In this document: piece after piece, positions 55,898 through 64,000 of the stretch
Layout of the letters: every line of letters starts with the position of its first letter
Numbering within the stretch: the stretch's first letter is position 1
NCBI RefSeq assembly: GCF_027922365.1
Contig: NZ_BSFN01000001.1
Coordinates: forward strand, 447,671-511,670
Direction: 5' to 3'
Length of the DNA stretch: 64,000 bases
Source of the DNA: Pseudomonas turukhanskensis
GTDB lineage: Bacteria; Pseudomonadota; Gammaproteobacteria; Pseudomonadales; Pseudomonadaceae
Notes under the pieces: generated by a model
Database searches by the model: none
What the model saw: the letters and a program-made list of their open reading frames with translations, nothing else
Told to the model about the DNA's origin: nothing
Translations under genes and position numbers: made by a program

Positions 55898-56839
55898 TCA
55901 GTGCGCCGTGAGCGTCTGCGGCGTCATGCGTTTAAGGGCCAGAACCACCAGCGTGCCGATGCCGGCCATGGCCAACAGGAACAGGGGATAGGAGCACCAC
56001 CAGGGCAGGCTGCTGGTCATCATGCTGAACTCCGACATGCCGCCAATGCTGGCAATCAGGTTCAATGGCAGAAACACCACATTGATCAGGGTTAACTTGC
56101 GCAACAACGTGTTCATGCTGTTGTTCATCAAGTTGCCGCGCGCATCTATCAAACCGGAAAACACCGTTGAATAAATTTCTGCCTGTTTTAAACATTGGTT
56201 GTTTTCAATAATCAGGTCATCAATACGCGCAAGGGCCGCACTGCCAAAGTGTTGTTGTTCGGCATGATTGCGCAGGCGGGTTAATACCGCGCCGTTACTG
56301 TGAATGGCATTGATGTAATAAATCAGGCTTTCGCTGAGATTGAACATTTGCGCCAAATGCTTGTTTTCCATCGACGCGTTGAACTTGCTTTGTAATTCGC
56401 GGGCAACCAGCTTGATAACTTTCAGGTGGCCAAGATAGTGGTGAATATTGTTGAACAGCACGTCCAGCAATACATCCAGCGGTGTGTCCAGGGGTTGGCG
56501 TGTACCCACCCCCAGCAACGGCTGTTCGTCGGCGGCAATCACCAACAAGCGCTGGGTGCAGAACAGCAGGCCGAATGAGGCCACTTCGAAGGAAAATCGC
56601 TCGCCGCCGCAGTAGTTTTCCGGGCTCTTCCACACCAGAAACAAATAATCGGGGTGGAACTCGATCCGTGACACCTCATCCGGGTCCAGGGCCGAGGCCA
56701 GTGCGTGTTCGTCGAGCTTGTAATCGCACAGCAGCAGATCGCGCTCGGCGATATCCGGGTTGCTGAACAGCAATACCTCGGCGTTAAGGTGGGTCACCGG
56801 TACCAGCGCCCTGTGGGCAAGGCGAAAACTCTTGATCAC
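55898..56839 (-). CDS. CorA-family divalent-cation transporter-like protein
   Basis: A 313-residue protein with a soluble N-terminal domain and two C-terminal helices, as in CorA/ZntB. The pore signature, normally G-M-N, reads G-M-S (IGGMSEF), so selectivity or activity may be altered. GTG 56839 is chosen as start because GGGAGGG stands six bases before it; the TTG at 56845 would have no spacing. It lies 24 bp after the ATP-grasp gene and before the 30-residue membrane protein; all three probably form one transcript. Confidence 0.8.
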   Translation of the reverse strand: MIKSFRLAHRALVPVTHLNAEVLLFSNPDIAERDLLLCDYKLDEHALASALDPDEVSRIEFHPDYLFLVWKSPENYCGGERFSFEVASFGLLFCTQRLLVIAADEQPLLGVGTRQPLDTPLDVLLDVLFNNIHHYLGHLKVIKLVARELQSKFNASMENKHLAQMFNLSESLIYYINAIHSNGAVLTRLRNHAEQQHFGSAALARIDDLIIENNQCLKQAEIYSTVFSGLIDARGNLMNNSMNTLLRKLTLINVVFLPLNLIASIGGMSEFSMMTSSLPWWCSYPLFLLAMAGIGTLVVLALKRMTPQTLTAH

Positions 56840-56863
56840 GTACAACCCTCCCTGATCACCGGG

Positions 56864-58450
56864 TTACCAGGCTTGGCCACGGCGCTTGAGTTCCAGGCGG
56901 CGAATAAATTCTTCGAGCACCAGGCCATACAGGTCGTCCTGCAGGTAAGCGTCTTCGATGCCGGCGTCGAGGTTGGGGTTGTCGTTCACCTCGATGACCA
57001 CCACCTTGTCACCGGCCTGCTTGAGGTCCACGCCGTACAGGCCGTCGCCGATCAGGTTGGCGGTGCGTACGGCCAGGTCCACCACGGCCCTTGGCGCTTC
57101 GTGCACCGCCAGGGTCCGGCATTCGCCATTGATATCCTGGCCCTTGGCCTTGTGGTTGTAGATCTGCCAGTGGCCCTTGGACATAAAGTACTGACAGGCA
57201 TAAATCGGCTTGCGGTTGAGAACGCCAATGCGCCAGTCGTACTCGGTGTAGAAAAACTCCTGGGCCAGCAGCAGCACCGAGTGTTCGAACAACTGAGCGG
57301 TGGCCTCCAGCAATGCCTGCTGGTCTTGAACCTTGATCACGCCCCTGGAAAAACAGCCGTCGGGAATCTTCAGCACCAGTGGAAAGCCCAGGCGCTCGGC
57401 CACCTGCTCAAGCTCCTGGGGGCGGTCCTTGTATAGAATCTCGGTGGCCGGCATTCCCAAGTGGTGGCTTTTGAGCAGGTCGGTGAGATAGACCTTGTTG
57501 GTGCAGCGCAGGATCGACGCGGGATCATCCATCACCACCAGGCCCTCGCTTTCGGCCTTTTTGGCAAAGCGGTAGGTATGGTTGTCCAGGCTGGTGGTTT
57601 CACGAATCAGCAGGGCGTCGTACTCGGCCAGGCGCGAGTAGTCTTTCTTTTCGATCAGCTCCACATCGATACCCAGCCCCTTGCCCACGCGGATAAAGCT
57701 TTCCAGTGCCTTGGCATTGGACGGCGGCAGGCTTTCGGCCGGGTCATGCAGAATGGCCATGTCATAGCGCGCCAGGCGCCGCGAACGGGGCATCCGCCAC
57801 ACCTTGCGGCTGAACGCGTCCAGGGAGTTGGCGAACTGGTGCTCCTGGTCGTCGCGCAGCTTGGGCAAGGCGCCTGCCTTGATGCCGTCGATATGCCAGC
57901 CGTTGGCGTTGCGAAACTCCACCAGCAGAATCGGGCAGGGGAATACATCGAATATCTGCCGCGCCAGATCCTGTAACGGCTCCAGCTCGGTCTTGCCGAA
58001 GTACAGGCTCAGGGTGAAGCCTTCGGTATGGCCATAGGGGTGGTTGGCGAGCGCCTTTTCCAGGGTCTTGTCCAGATCATCCAAGGCCAGCCCATACAGG
58101 GCTTTGCGGGTAAGTTCGCTGATGGTGCGCACCGAAGGCAGCACGCGATGGCCACGGGCTTCGGCCAACAGCGAACAGTAGTAACCATGGCCCAGGTATT
58201 TATAACTGCGGCACAGGTTAATAACTTGCACCCGTTTACCACCTTCCACTTCGCAAGAGTGTTCCAGGTATTCCTGCGCGGTCATTACATCTTCATAGGG
58301 CAAATAGGAGGCCCAGTCTTCCTTGCGTTCAACAATAATAATGAACTGACTGGAACTTCGAGTTGTATCCGTTAAATAACTGGGCTTAGAGTAAGACGTG
58401 GCTGTTGAAGGAGTGGCCGTGGTTGGCAAGTTACCTTGTACCGCTGACAT
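56864..58450 (-). CDS. RimK-like ATP-grasp ligase with N-terminal RLAN-type domain
   Basis: A protein of about 528 residues. After a low-complexity Ser/Thr start (residues 1-35), residues about 36-240 match the RimK-like ATP-grasp N-terminal (RLAN) domain (QVINLCRSYKYLGHGYYCSL). The C-terminal half is an ATP-grasp ligase: FPLVLKIPDGCFSRG (nucleotide lid), TEYDWRIGVLN, and the metal site VVVIEVNDNPNLDAG. Such enzymes join amino acids to a carboxylate of a protein, peptide or small molecule. The ATG 58450 is preferred to TTG 58474. It is divergent (92 bp) from a GNAT-peptidase fusion, a conserved partner. The substrate is unknown. Confidence 0.83.
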   Translation of the reverse strand: MSAVQGNLPTTATPSTATSYSKPSYLTDTTRSSSQFIIIVERKEDWASYLPYEDVMTAQEYLEHSCEVEGGKRVQVINLCRSYKYLGHGYYCSLLAEARGHRVLPSVRTISELTRKALYGLALDDLDKTLEKALANHPYGHTEGFTLSLYFGKTELEPLQDLARQIFDVFPCPILLVEFRNANGWHIDGIKAGALPKLRDDQEHQFANSLDAFSRKVWRMPRSRRLARYDMAILHDPAESLPPSNAKALESFIRVGKGLGIDVELIEKKDYSRLAEYDALLIRETTSLDNHTYRFAKKAESEGLVVMDDPASILRCTNKVYLTDLLKSHHLGMPATEILYKDRPQELEQVAERLGFPLVLKIPDGCFSRGVIKVQDQQALLEATAQLFEHSVLLLAQEFFYTEYDWRIGVLNRKPIYACQYFMSKGHWQIYNHKAKGQDINGECRTLAVHEAPRAVVDLAVRTANLIGDGLYGVDLKQAGDKVVVIEVNDNPNLDAGIEDAYLQDDLYGLVLEEFIRRLELKRRGQAW

Positions 58451-58542
58451 GAGAGTGGGTCCGTTGGAGAACAAGTCCTTTTCTATTAAGCACGATGTTT
58501 TAGAAAAGTCTCCTTTCGTTACGCAACTTTTACGGCGGTTAT

Positions 58543-59643
58543 ATGGAATACGTATTTCGCTTTGCCAATCCGGGCGACCTGGCTGGATTGATCGAGTTGG
58601 AGAGCCAATGCTTTAGCCACGATCGACTGTCAGCCCGCAGTTTTCAGTGGATGCTCAGCCGCGCCCACGCGTGCCTGCTGGTGGCCGAAGCCGGCGGCAC
58701 TCTGCGCGGCTATGCCTTGTTGTTGTTTCACCGCGGCACCTCACTGGCGCGGCTTTACTCCTTGGCCATCGCGCCGTCCGCGCGCGGCCACGGGGTCGGC
58801 GCCTTGTTGCTGGCAAGCGCCGAAAAGCAAGCGCTGGCGCACGACTGCGCCTATGTGCGCCTGGAGGTACGCACCGACAACCGCGCTGCCATCGCCCTGT
58901 ACGAGCGCAGCGGCTATAGGCAGTTTGCGGTGCTCAATGATTATTACCAAGACCATGGCAATGCGCTGCGCCTGGAAAAACGTATTGCCCAGCATCGCGC
59001 CACCGGCGCCCGTCAGGTGCCGTATTACCAGCAAACCACTGACTTTACCTGTGGCCCGGCCTGCCTGTTAATGGCGATGGCCGCCCTGCAACCGCAGCGT
59101 AAAGTCGAACGCCGTGAGGAAATCCAGCTGTGGCGCGAAGCGACTACCGTATTCATGACCGCCGGGCATGGTGGGTGCAGCCCGCAGGGATTGGCGCTGG
59201 CGGCGTGGCGGCGGGGGTTTCACGTGTGCTTGCAGGTAAGCGTGGAGGGCCCGCTTTTCCTTAACGGCGTTCGCAGTGAGCACAAGAAGGCGTTGATGCG
59301 CCTGGTGCACGATGAGTTCTGCGAGCAACTGCGCCACAGCGATATCGAGCAGGTGCGCGCCCACCCGTTCAACCTGGCCAAGGTATTGAGCGATGGCGGT
59401 CAGCCTGTGGTGCTGATCAGCAGCTATCGCCTGACCCATTCCAAAGCGCCGCACTGGGTGATTGTCACCGACTGCGACGAGGATTTTGTGTACCTGCACG
59501 ACCCCGATATCGATCACAGCCAGCACCGCTCGGCCCTGGACTGCCAACATATGCCCGTGAGCCACGCCGACTTTCAGCGCATGTGCTGTTTTGGCGCGAG
59601 CAAGCTGCGAGCCTCGGTAATTATTTATCGGCGTGCGGCGTAG
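58543..59643 (+). CDS. GNAT acetyltransferase fused to a C39-like cysteine peptidase
   Basis: A 366-residue two-domain protein. Residues 1-150 are a RimI-like GNAT N-acetyltransferase (acetyl-CoA segment ARLYSLAIAPSARGHGVGA, RLEVRTDNRAAIALYERSGY). Residues about 158-366 are a papain-like C39-type peptidase: Cys170 in TDFTCGPAC, His304 in KAPHWVIV and Asp320 in LHDPD. No membrane export segment is seen, so it is not a bacteriocin exporter. Divergence from the RLAN ATP-grasp ligase suggests that they act on one peptide: ligation, acetylation and trimming. Confidence 0.85.
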   Translation: MEYVFRFANPGDLAGLIELESQCFSHDRLSARSFQWMLSRAHACLLVAEAGGTLRGYALLLFHRGTSLARLYSLAIAPSARGHGVGALLLASAEKQALAHDCAYVRLEVRTDNRAAIALYERSGYRQFAVLNDYYQDHGNALRLEKRIAQHRATGARQVPYYQQTTDFTCGPACLLMAMAALQPQRKVERREEIQLWREATTVFMTAGHGGCSPQGLALAAWRRGFHVCLQVSVEGPLFLNGVRSEHKKALMRLVHDEFCEQLRHSDIEQVRAHPFNLAKVLSDGGQPVVLISSYRLTHSKAPHWVIVTDCDEDFVYLHDPDIDHSQHRSALDCQHMPVSHADFQRMCCFGASKLRASVIIYRRAA

Positions 59644-59734
59644 GCGCGGCCTCGCTGCGCGGCGCTAACCTGGGGTGGGTTTGTGGCTAGCGGGCGCCTT
59701 GTCGGTTGCGATGCGCTTGAGCCTTTTGGTGCCC

Positions 59735-59768
59735 GTAAAAAAGCCCCGCATCGGCGGGGCTTTTTTAC
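59735..59768. terminator. Bidirectional terminator
   Basis: AAAAAAGCCCCGC-ATC-GGCGGGGCTTTTTT type stem between the convergent GNAT-peptidase and acylase genes. Confidence 0.9.
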
Positions 59769-59778
59769 TCAGGCAACC

Positions 59779-62163
59779 TTACTTAACCGGTACCAACTTC
59801 AGCGTGCCTTTGGTATTGGCTGCCACTTCCGACTCCTCAAAATGCTGGGGCACATACCCGCCCGTTACATAGGTTTGCGCCTGGTCGGAGTAGTGCGCGT
59901 CAAACGGCACACCACTCTGGCCAACCGGGTTGATACCCAGGCTGTGGGCCGGGTCGGCGAAGTCGATCAGGCGGCGAGTGGACGGGCCGTAGATCACGCC
60001 CCAGGGTGCCGGGCCAACAGGTGCACTGAGGTTGTTCGGCACTTCATGGCTACCTGGCGCGGCGAATGGGCCGACGTTGAAAATCTTGTCCAACGGCTTC
60101 TGCGAACCGAGCGGGTGGCCGTGGGTCAGGGTGTGCAGCGTGCCCCATTTCCAGGTTTTCGGGTCGTCGCCGGCCGTGGCTTTCAAGTGCGCGATACTGG
60201 CCTGCCAGGCGGCTTTGACCGTATCGGCGCGGGTTTCCTTGGCTGGCGTATTGCGGTTGTCCCACCACGGCGAGTCGCCGTCGGCGGCCAGCAGCGGCAG
60301 CGCGACGTCGAAGGAGCGGGTGGCGATCAGGTTGTTGAAAAAGGCGTCACCCAGCTCGTCGCGCATGGCGCTGTCGGCCAGTTGGTAGATGAGCTGGTTG
60401 AAGATCGAGGCGCTTACCGAGTCCAGCGAATAGTCGCCTTTCCAGGTGCTCAACTGTTCCAGCAGGGCCAGCTCCTGTGGGTCGGTTACCACGGTGCGCA
60501 GCACGGGAATCAGCGGCTTGAGCACGCGCTTGCTGTAGTCGGTGGCGGTGTCGAGTTGCAACGCCTGGCTGTTTTCCAGGTTCCACTTCACGCTGTTGTC
60601 GGCCAGGTGCGAGTTGATGCGCGCCCCCCGGTCGGCCAGGTTGTAATAGCCCGGCACTTCCATGCCGGTAGGCGATACCGGCTGGAAGTTGGCCGACACG
60701 ATATAGCCGCGTGCCGGGTTTTCTTCCTGCGGGTTGGCGCTAAAGGGGTAGAAGCCGTTCTTGTCGGCGTCGTGGGTGCTGCCGTCGAGGATAAAGGTCG
60801 GGTTCACACCTTCAGGGCGAATCGGCAGCTGCGCCGCGGCCCACCAGCCGATATCGCCTTTGGCATTGGCCCACACCAAGTTTAGCCCTGGGCTTTGGAT
60901 CTTGGCCCCGGCGCTGCGCATTTTTTCGATAGTGTTGGCGCGGTTCAGCTCGTAGAACCCTTGCAGAATCGGGTTCTCGGTTTCCAGAAAGGCCCACCAC
61001 ATGGCAATCGGGGTTTTGCCGGCCGCAGCGCCCAGGGCGTCGTTGATGATCGGGCCGTGGGGCGACTGGCGCAGAGTCAGTTTCACTGATGCCGCGTCTT
61101 TGACCTTGATCTCTTCTTCGCGGGTTTGCAGCGTCACCCACTGGCCATTGGACCAGACCTGCTCAGGGTTATCCGGGTTGACCTTTTCGGCGACCAGATC
61201 GATGTCGTCGTTCTGGAACATGGTCAGGCTCCAGCCAAAGTCCATGTTGTGGCCGAGGGAGGCGAATGGGTTGAGCGCCTGATGATGGCCATACAACTCG
61301 AAGCCCGGCGCCGACAATTGCGCCTCGTACCACACCGCCGGCACGGCGAAGCGGATATGCGGGTCGCCGGCCAGCAGCGGTTTGCCGCCCTCGGTGCGGC
61401 TGCCGGAAATGGTCCAGGCGTTGCTGCCTTCGAACTGCGGCAGGCCGGCCTCCACCAGCGCGTCGTGGCTGATGCGGGCGATGGCGCTGAGGTCTTTCCA
61501 GTCGTTGCTGGCCAGGGCGGCCTGGCCGATGGCGCCTTGCGGCTTCCAGTTCAGGTCAAAAATCTTCAGGTAGTCGGCGCCCAGCTCGTCACGCACATAG
61601 GTCATCACCGGCTCGGTGCGGAACGCGGCGGCGAAGCTGTAGGCCATATAGCCGGCGACGCTCAGGGTGTCTTCGGCGGTAAAGGGGCGCGGCTTGATGC
61701 CCAGGAGGTCGAATTCGACGGGTTTTGGATGGCTGTCCTGGAACTGGTTGACGCCATCCAGATAGGCCTCCAGCGCCTTGTAGGCCGGCGACTGATGATC
61801 GAGTTTGGGCACGTACTCATCGGCGTGTTCGCGGATGCGCAGGGTGCGGAACAGGCGGTCGGTGTCCACCAGTTTGGCGCCCAGCACTTCGGCCAGTTCG
61901 CCGCGGGCCAGACGGCGCAGCATTTCCATCTGGAACAGGCGGTCCTGGGCCTGCACATACCCCAGTGCGCGGTACATGTCTGCCTCGTTCTGCGCCTTGA
62001 TATGCGGCACGCCGCGTTCGTCGTAACGCACACTGACGGCGCCGTCCAGGTGGGCCAGTTGTACCTGGCCATCGCGCATCGGCTGTTTGCTGTGGATATA
62101 CCAGGTGGCGCCTGCGGCAACGGCGGCTACCACCACGGCAAGGGCGGTCAAGGTGCGTTTCAT
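59779..62163 (-). CDS. Penicillin-acylase family N-terminal nucleophile hydrolase
   Basis: A 794-residue exported precursor; the N-terminal hydrophobic signal/anchor (TALAVVVAAVAAGATWYI) is followed by an alpha subunit of about 210 residues. Cleavage is expected before Ser247 in FEGSNAWTISG, making Ser the N-terminal nucleophile of the beta subunit; the GDPHI and HGPIIND segments are typical. Pseudomonads use members of this family (PvdQ, QuiP, HacB) to hydrolyse acyl-homoserine lactones or tailor pyoverdine; which activity applies here is open. AAGGAC precedes ATG 62163. It is divergent from an AraC regulator. Confidence 0.87.
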   Translation of the reverse strand: MKRTLTALAVVVAAVAAGATWYIHSKQPMRDGQVQLAHLDGAVSVRYDERGVPHIKAQNEADMYRALGYVQAQDRLFQMEMLRRLARGELAEVLGAKLVDTDRLFRTLRIREHADEYVPKLDHQSPAYKALEAYLDGVNQFQDSHPKPVEFDLLGIKPRPFTAEDTLSVAGYMAYSFAAAFRTEPVMTYVRDELGADYLKIFDLNWKPQGAIGQAALASNDWKDLSAIARISHDALVEAGLPQFEGSNAWTISGSRTEGGKPLLAGDPHIRFAVPAVWYEAQLSAPGFELYGHHQALNPFASLGHNMDFGWSLTMFQNDDIDLVAEKVNPDNPEQVWSNGQWVTLQTREEEIKVKDAASVKLTLRQSPHGPIINDALGAAAGKTPIAMWWAFLETENPILQGFYELNRANTIEKMRSAGAKIQSPGLNLVWANAKGDIGWWAAAQLPIRPEGVNPTFILDGSTHDADKNGFYPFSANPQEENPARGYIVSANFQPVSPTGMEVPGYYNLADRGARINSHLADNSVKWNLENSQALQLDTATDYSKRVLKPLIPVLRTVVTDPQELALLEQLSTWKGDYSLDSVSASIFNQLIYQLADSAMRDELGDAFFNNLIATRSFDVALPLLAADGDSPWWDNRNTPAKETRADTVKAAWQASIAHLKATAGDDPKTWKWGTLHTLTHGHPLGSQKPLDKIFNVGPFAAPGSHEVPNNLSAPVGPAPWGVIYGPSTRRLIDFADPAHSLGINPVGQSGVPFDAHYSDQAQTYVTGGYVPQHFEESEVAANTKGTLKLVPVK

Positions 62164-62345
62164 CGATGTGTCCTTATTGTTATGGCGCGGCACTGTTGTT
62201 ATGGCGCAGCAGTATTGCTATGCCGCAGCGCTACGGCTGGGGCGCGCGAACCGCATTTTGCGCATCGGCGTCAGTCGCCGGCATTGACCAGCGGTCGCAA
62301 TGGTGAAAGTCTCCGGTCAATCCCCTTTTCTGCCAAGCCGCCCCC

Positions 62346-63392
62346 ATGTCTACCGCCAGTGCCGTGCTCACCCATTCGCCCACCATGCGCCGCCTGCTCT
62401 ATGAAGGCTTGCTGAGCCTGGGTTGGGACCCCACGGACACCTACCGTCGCGCCTACCAGGGCGTACCGCTGTTGCCGCCGACGATTTCTGGCCGCGAAGA
62501 ACACGACAACGCGCCGCTATTCTGGGAAGCGCTGCAAGACCTGACGGGCGATTGCGATATCGGCCTGCACCTGGCCGAAGTGATGAAGCCCCGGCCGCTG
62601 GATGTGGTGAGTTACCTGCTGCTGGCCAGCCGCGACCTTCGCGAAGCGCTGCAGTGCTTTGTGCGCTATCAGCACATTCTTTCCGGTGGCTTTGCCGCTT
62701 ACCTGGACGAGCAAGGCGACAGCGTGCGGCTGGTGCTGGACCTCAACTACCGGGGTTTTGGTTCGCTGCGCCAGCAGATCGAGTGCCTGGCGCTGCTGCT
62801 GATCAACATGCTCGGTAGCGTCACCGACCAGGAGTTTCAGGTGCAGGGGGTGGATTTTCGTCACCCCGCGCCACGCCGCCTGAGTGAGCACAAACGCCTG
62901 TTCGGCCTGACGCCACGCTTCGCCCAGGCCCATGACGCGTTGGTGTTTTCCAGCAGCCTGCTCAACCGCCCTTCGCGCAGCGCCCACCCAAGGCTGTTTA
63001 CCTTGCTTAGCCAGCAAGCCGAGCTGGAGTTGCAGGAGCTGGGCGAAGATCAGCTGCTTAACCGCGTGCGCTATTGGCTGCAAGGCCACCTGGGCCAGGC
63101 CACCTGCACGCTGGTGGGCTGCGCTGACGCGCTGCATATGAACGCCGGCGCTCTGCAACGTGCTCTGGCGGCACAGAGCAGCAGTTTTCGCGTATTGCAT
63201 GAGGAGGTGCGACGCCTGCACGCCAGCCAGTTACTGGAGGCCGGCCAGCCGATTCGCGAGGTGGCGCGGGCGTGCGGGTTTGCCGAGTTGTCGCCGTTTT
63301 ACCGCGCTTTTCGCCGTTGGCAGGGCATGACGCCGCAGGCTTATCAGCTCAAGGCGCAGGCATTGGCGCAGCGGGTTCAGGCGCTGACCTGA
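62346..63392 (+). CDS. AraC-family transcriptional regulator
   Basis: A 348-residue protein with an N-terminal PF12625-like ligand domain and a C-terminal AraC HTH ([20 protein letters not shown], then [12 protein letters not shown]). It is divergent from the acylase across 182 bp, so acylase control is likely. Its 3' end overlaps the convergent chemoreceptor gene by 16 bp (63377-63392). Confidence 0.87.
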   Translation: MSTASAVLTHSPTMRRLLYEGLLSLGWDPTDTYRRAYQGVPLLPPTISGREEHDNAPLFWEALQDLTGDCDIGLHLAEVMKPRPLDVVSYLLLASRDLREALQCFVRYQHILSGGFAAYLDEQGDSVRLVLDLNYRGFGSLRQQIECLALLLINMLGSVTDQEFQVQGVDFRHPAPRRLSEHKRLFGLTPRFAQAHDALVFSSSLLNRPSRSAHPRLFTLLSQQAELELQELGEDQLLNRVRYWLQGHLGQATCTLVGCADALHMNAGALQRALAAQSSSFRVLHEEVRRLHASQLLEAGQPIREVARACGFAELSPFYRAFRRWQGMTPQAYQLKAQALAQRVQALT

Positions 63393-64000
63393 AAGCGCTG
63401 GCTTAGGCGATTGAGCCGCTCGGCCAGTTGCCGCAGGCGCTGACCGTTACTGTCCAGCGCGGCGGCATCGCCGACATTCTGCTGGGCCACCTGCTGCACG
63501 CTGCTCAGGTGCTCGCTCACCTCGTTGCTGACTTCCACCTGCAGGTGGGTGGCGCTGGCGATGGACTGATTAAGGCGCGTGATGGCGCCGATGTCCTGTG
63601 CGACCGCGCTGAGCAGGTCGGCGGCGCTCTGGCTGTCCGTGACGCAGCGCTGCACGCTGGTCTGGCTTTCGTGCATGGCGGTAGCGGCCTGGCGACTGCT
63701 GTGTTGCAGGCGGGCGATGATGTCCTGGATTTCGGCGGTGGACAGCGCGGTTTTCTGCGCCAGGTTGCGCACTTCATCGGCCACCACGGCAAAGCCCCGC
63801 CCCTGATCACCGGCCCGCGCCGCTTCAATGGCGGCATTGAGTGCCAGCAGGTTGGTTTGCTCGGCAATGCTGCGGATCACCTCCAGCACCCGGCCGATCT
63901 GCTCGGACTGGCTGGCCAGTGATTGCACCTCGCGGTCGGTGCCGACGATATGTTCGGCCAATTTTTCGATTTCTTCGCGCACCTGGATAACCGAGCGGTT
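63377..64000 (-). CDS. Methyl-accepting chemotaxis protein, partial (C-terminal part)
   Basis: Only the last ~207 codons are present; the gene continues past the right edge. The signalling tip [20 protein letters not shown] and the flanking heptad-repeat helices are clear. No pentapeptide CheR tether is seen at the C-terminus (ends RFQVSA). The sensor domain lies outside the window. Confidence 0.92.
   Translation of the reverse strand, partial: NRSVIQVREEIEKLAEHIVGTDREVQSLASQSEQIGRVLEVIRSIAEQTNLLALNAAIEAARAGDQGRGFAVVADEVRNLAQKTALSTAEIQDIIARLQHSSRQAATAMHESQTSVQRCVTDSQSAADLLSAVAQDIGAITRLNQSIASATHLQVEVSNEVSEHLSSVQQVAQQNVGDAAALDSNGQRLRQLAERLNRLSQRFQVSA

Noticed and set aside
58543..59643. Bacteriocin-processing ABC exporter
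   Set aside because: The C39-like domain is fused to an acetyltransferase and has no membrane or ATPase part.
59683..60885. 400-codon plus-strand frame
   Set aside because: Shadow of the penicillin-acylase gene on the opposite strand; that frame has the signal peptide, family motifs and ribosome-binding site.

Overview
This is a high-GC window from a fluorescent-type Pseudomonas. The evidence is the complete spuI / spuABCDEFGH polyamine cluster in its usual Pseudomonas order, a ferulate cluster of the Pseudomonas ech-vdh-fcs kind, gabDT, and dispersed hairpin elements such as TGTAGGAGCGAGCTTGCTCG. I estimate about 54 protein genes (two partial at the window edges, two of them very small proteins), one degenerate gene, one tRNA-Arg(CCG) and several repeats.

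Layout. 1-1.4 kb: lipoprotein-like start and a GAF-EAL c-di-GMP phosphodiesterase. 1.6-5.7 kb: LysR regulator divergent from a desaturase-like membrane enzyme, a TIM-barrel isomerase-like protein and a polyamine-type periplasmic binding protein. 5.8-13.7 kb: ferulate island (secreted feruloyl esterase/tannase and MarR on the minus strand; Ech, Vdh, Fcs and an aromatic-acid MFS permease on the plus strand), which would release ferulate from esters, import it and convert it to vanillate. 13.8-14.6 kb: seven tandem copies of a 112-bp palindromic repeat. 14.7-21.8 kb: a minus-strand operon of unknown substrate (NylB-like serine hydrolase, binding protein, two DUF3237 proteins, TorF-type porin, CocE-type hydrolase) divergent from a TetR gene. 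22-27 kb: tRNA-Arg, gabD, gabT and an HDOD protein with a degenerate receiver. 27-33.3 kb: quinone reductase-like protein, fatty-acid desaturase/AraC pair, a chemoreceptor, a Crp-type regulator and an Mpo1-like membrane protein.

33.4-37.4 kb is visibly AT-richer and accessory: a 1038-residue secreted protein of unknown function, a possible 43-residue protein, and a decayed DUF2165 membrane-protein gene. 37.5-43.3 kb: periplasmic hypothetical protein, polysaccharide deacetylase-like protein, small secreted protein, LysR, and a HlyD/DUF2955 efflux pair. 43.4-55.7 kb: an orphan binding protein, spuI, and spuA-H for uptake and gamma-glutamylation/transamination of putrescine and spermidine. GABA produced there would feed the GabT/GabD pair at 22-26 kb. 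55.8-59.6 kb: a 30-residue membrane protein, a CorA-like protein and a RimK-like ATP-grasp ligase, divergent from a GNAT-C39 peptidase fusion; this looks like a peptide-modifying system. 59.8-64 kb: penicillin-acylase family enzyme, AraC regulator, and the end of a chemoreceptor gene.

The best candidates for undescribed biology are the ATP-grasp / GNAT-peptidase locus (55.8-59.6 kb), the TetR-linked hydrolase/porin/DUF3237 operon (14.7-21.8 kb) and the 1038-residue secreted protein (33.4-36.6 kb). No searches could be run; family names rest on motif recognition.
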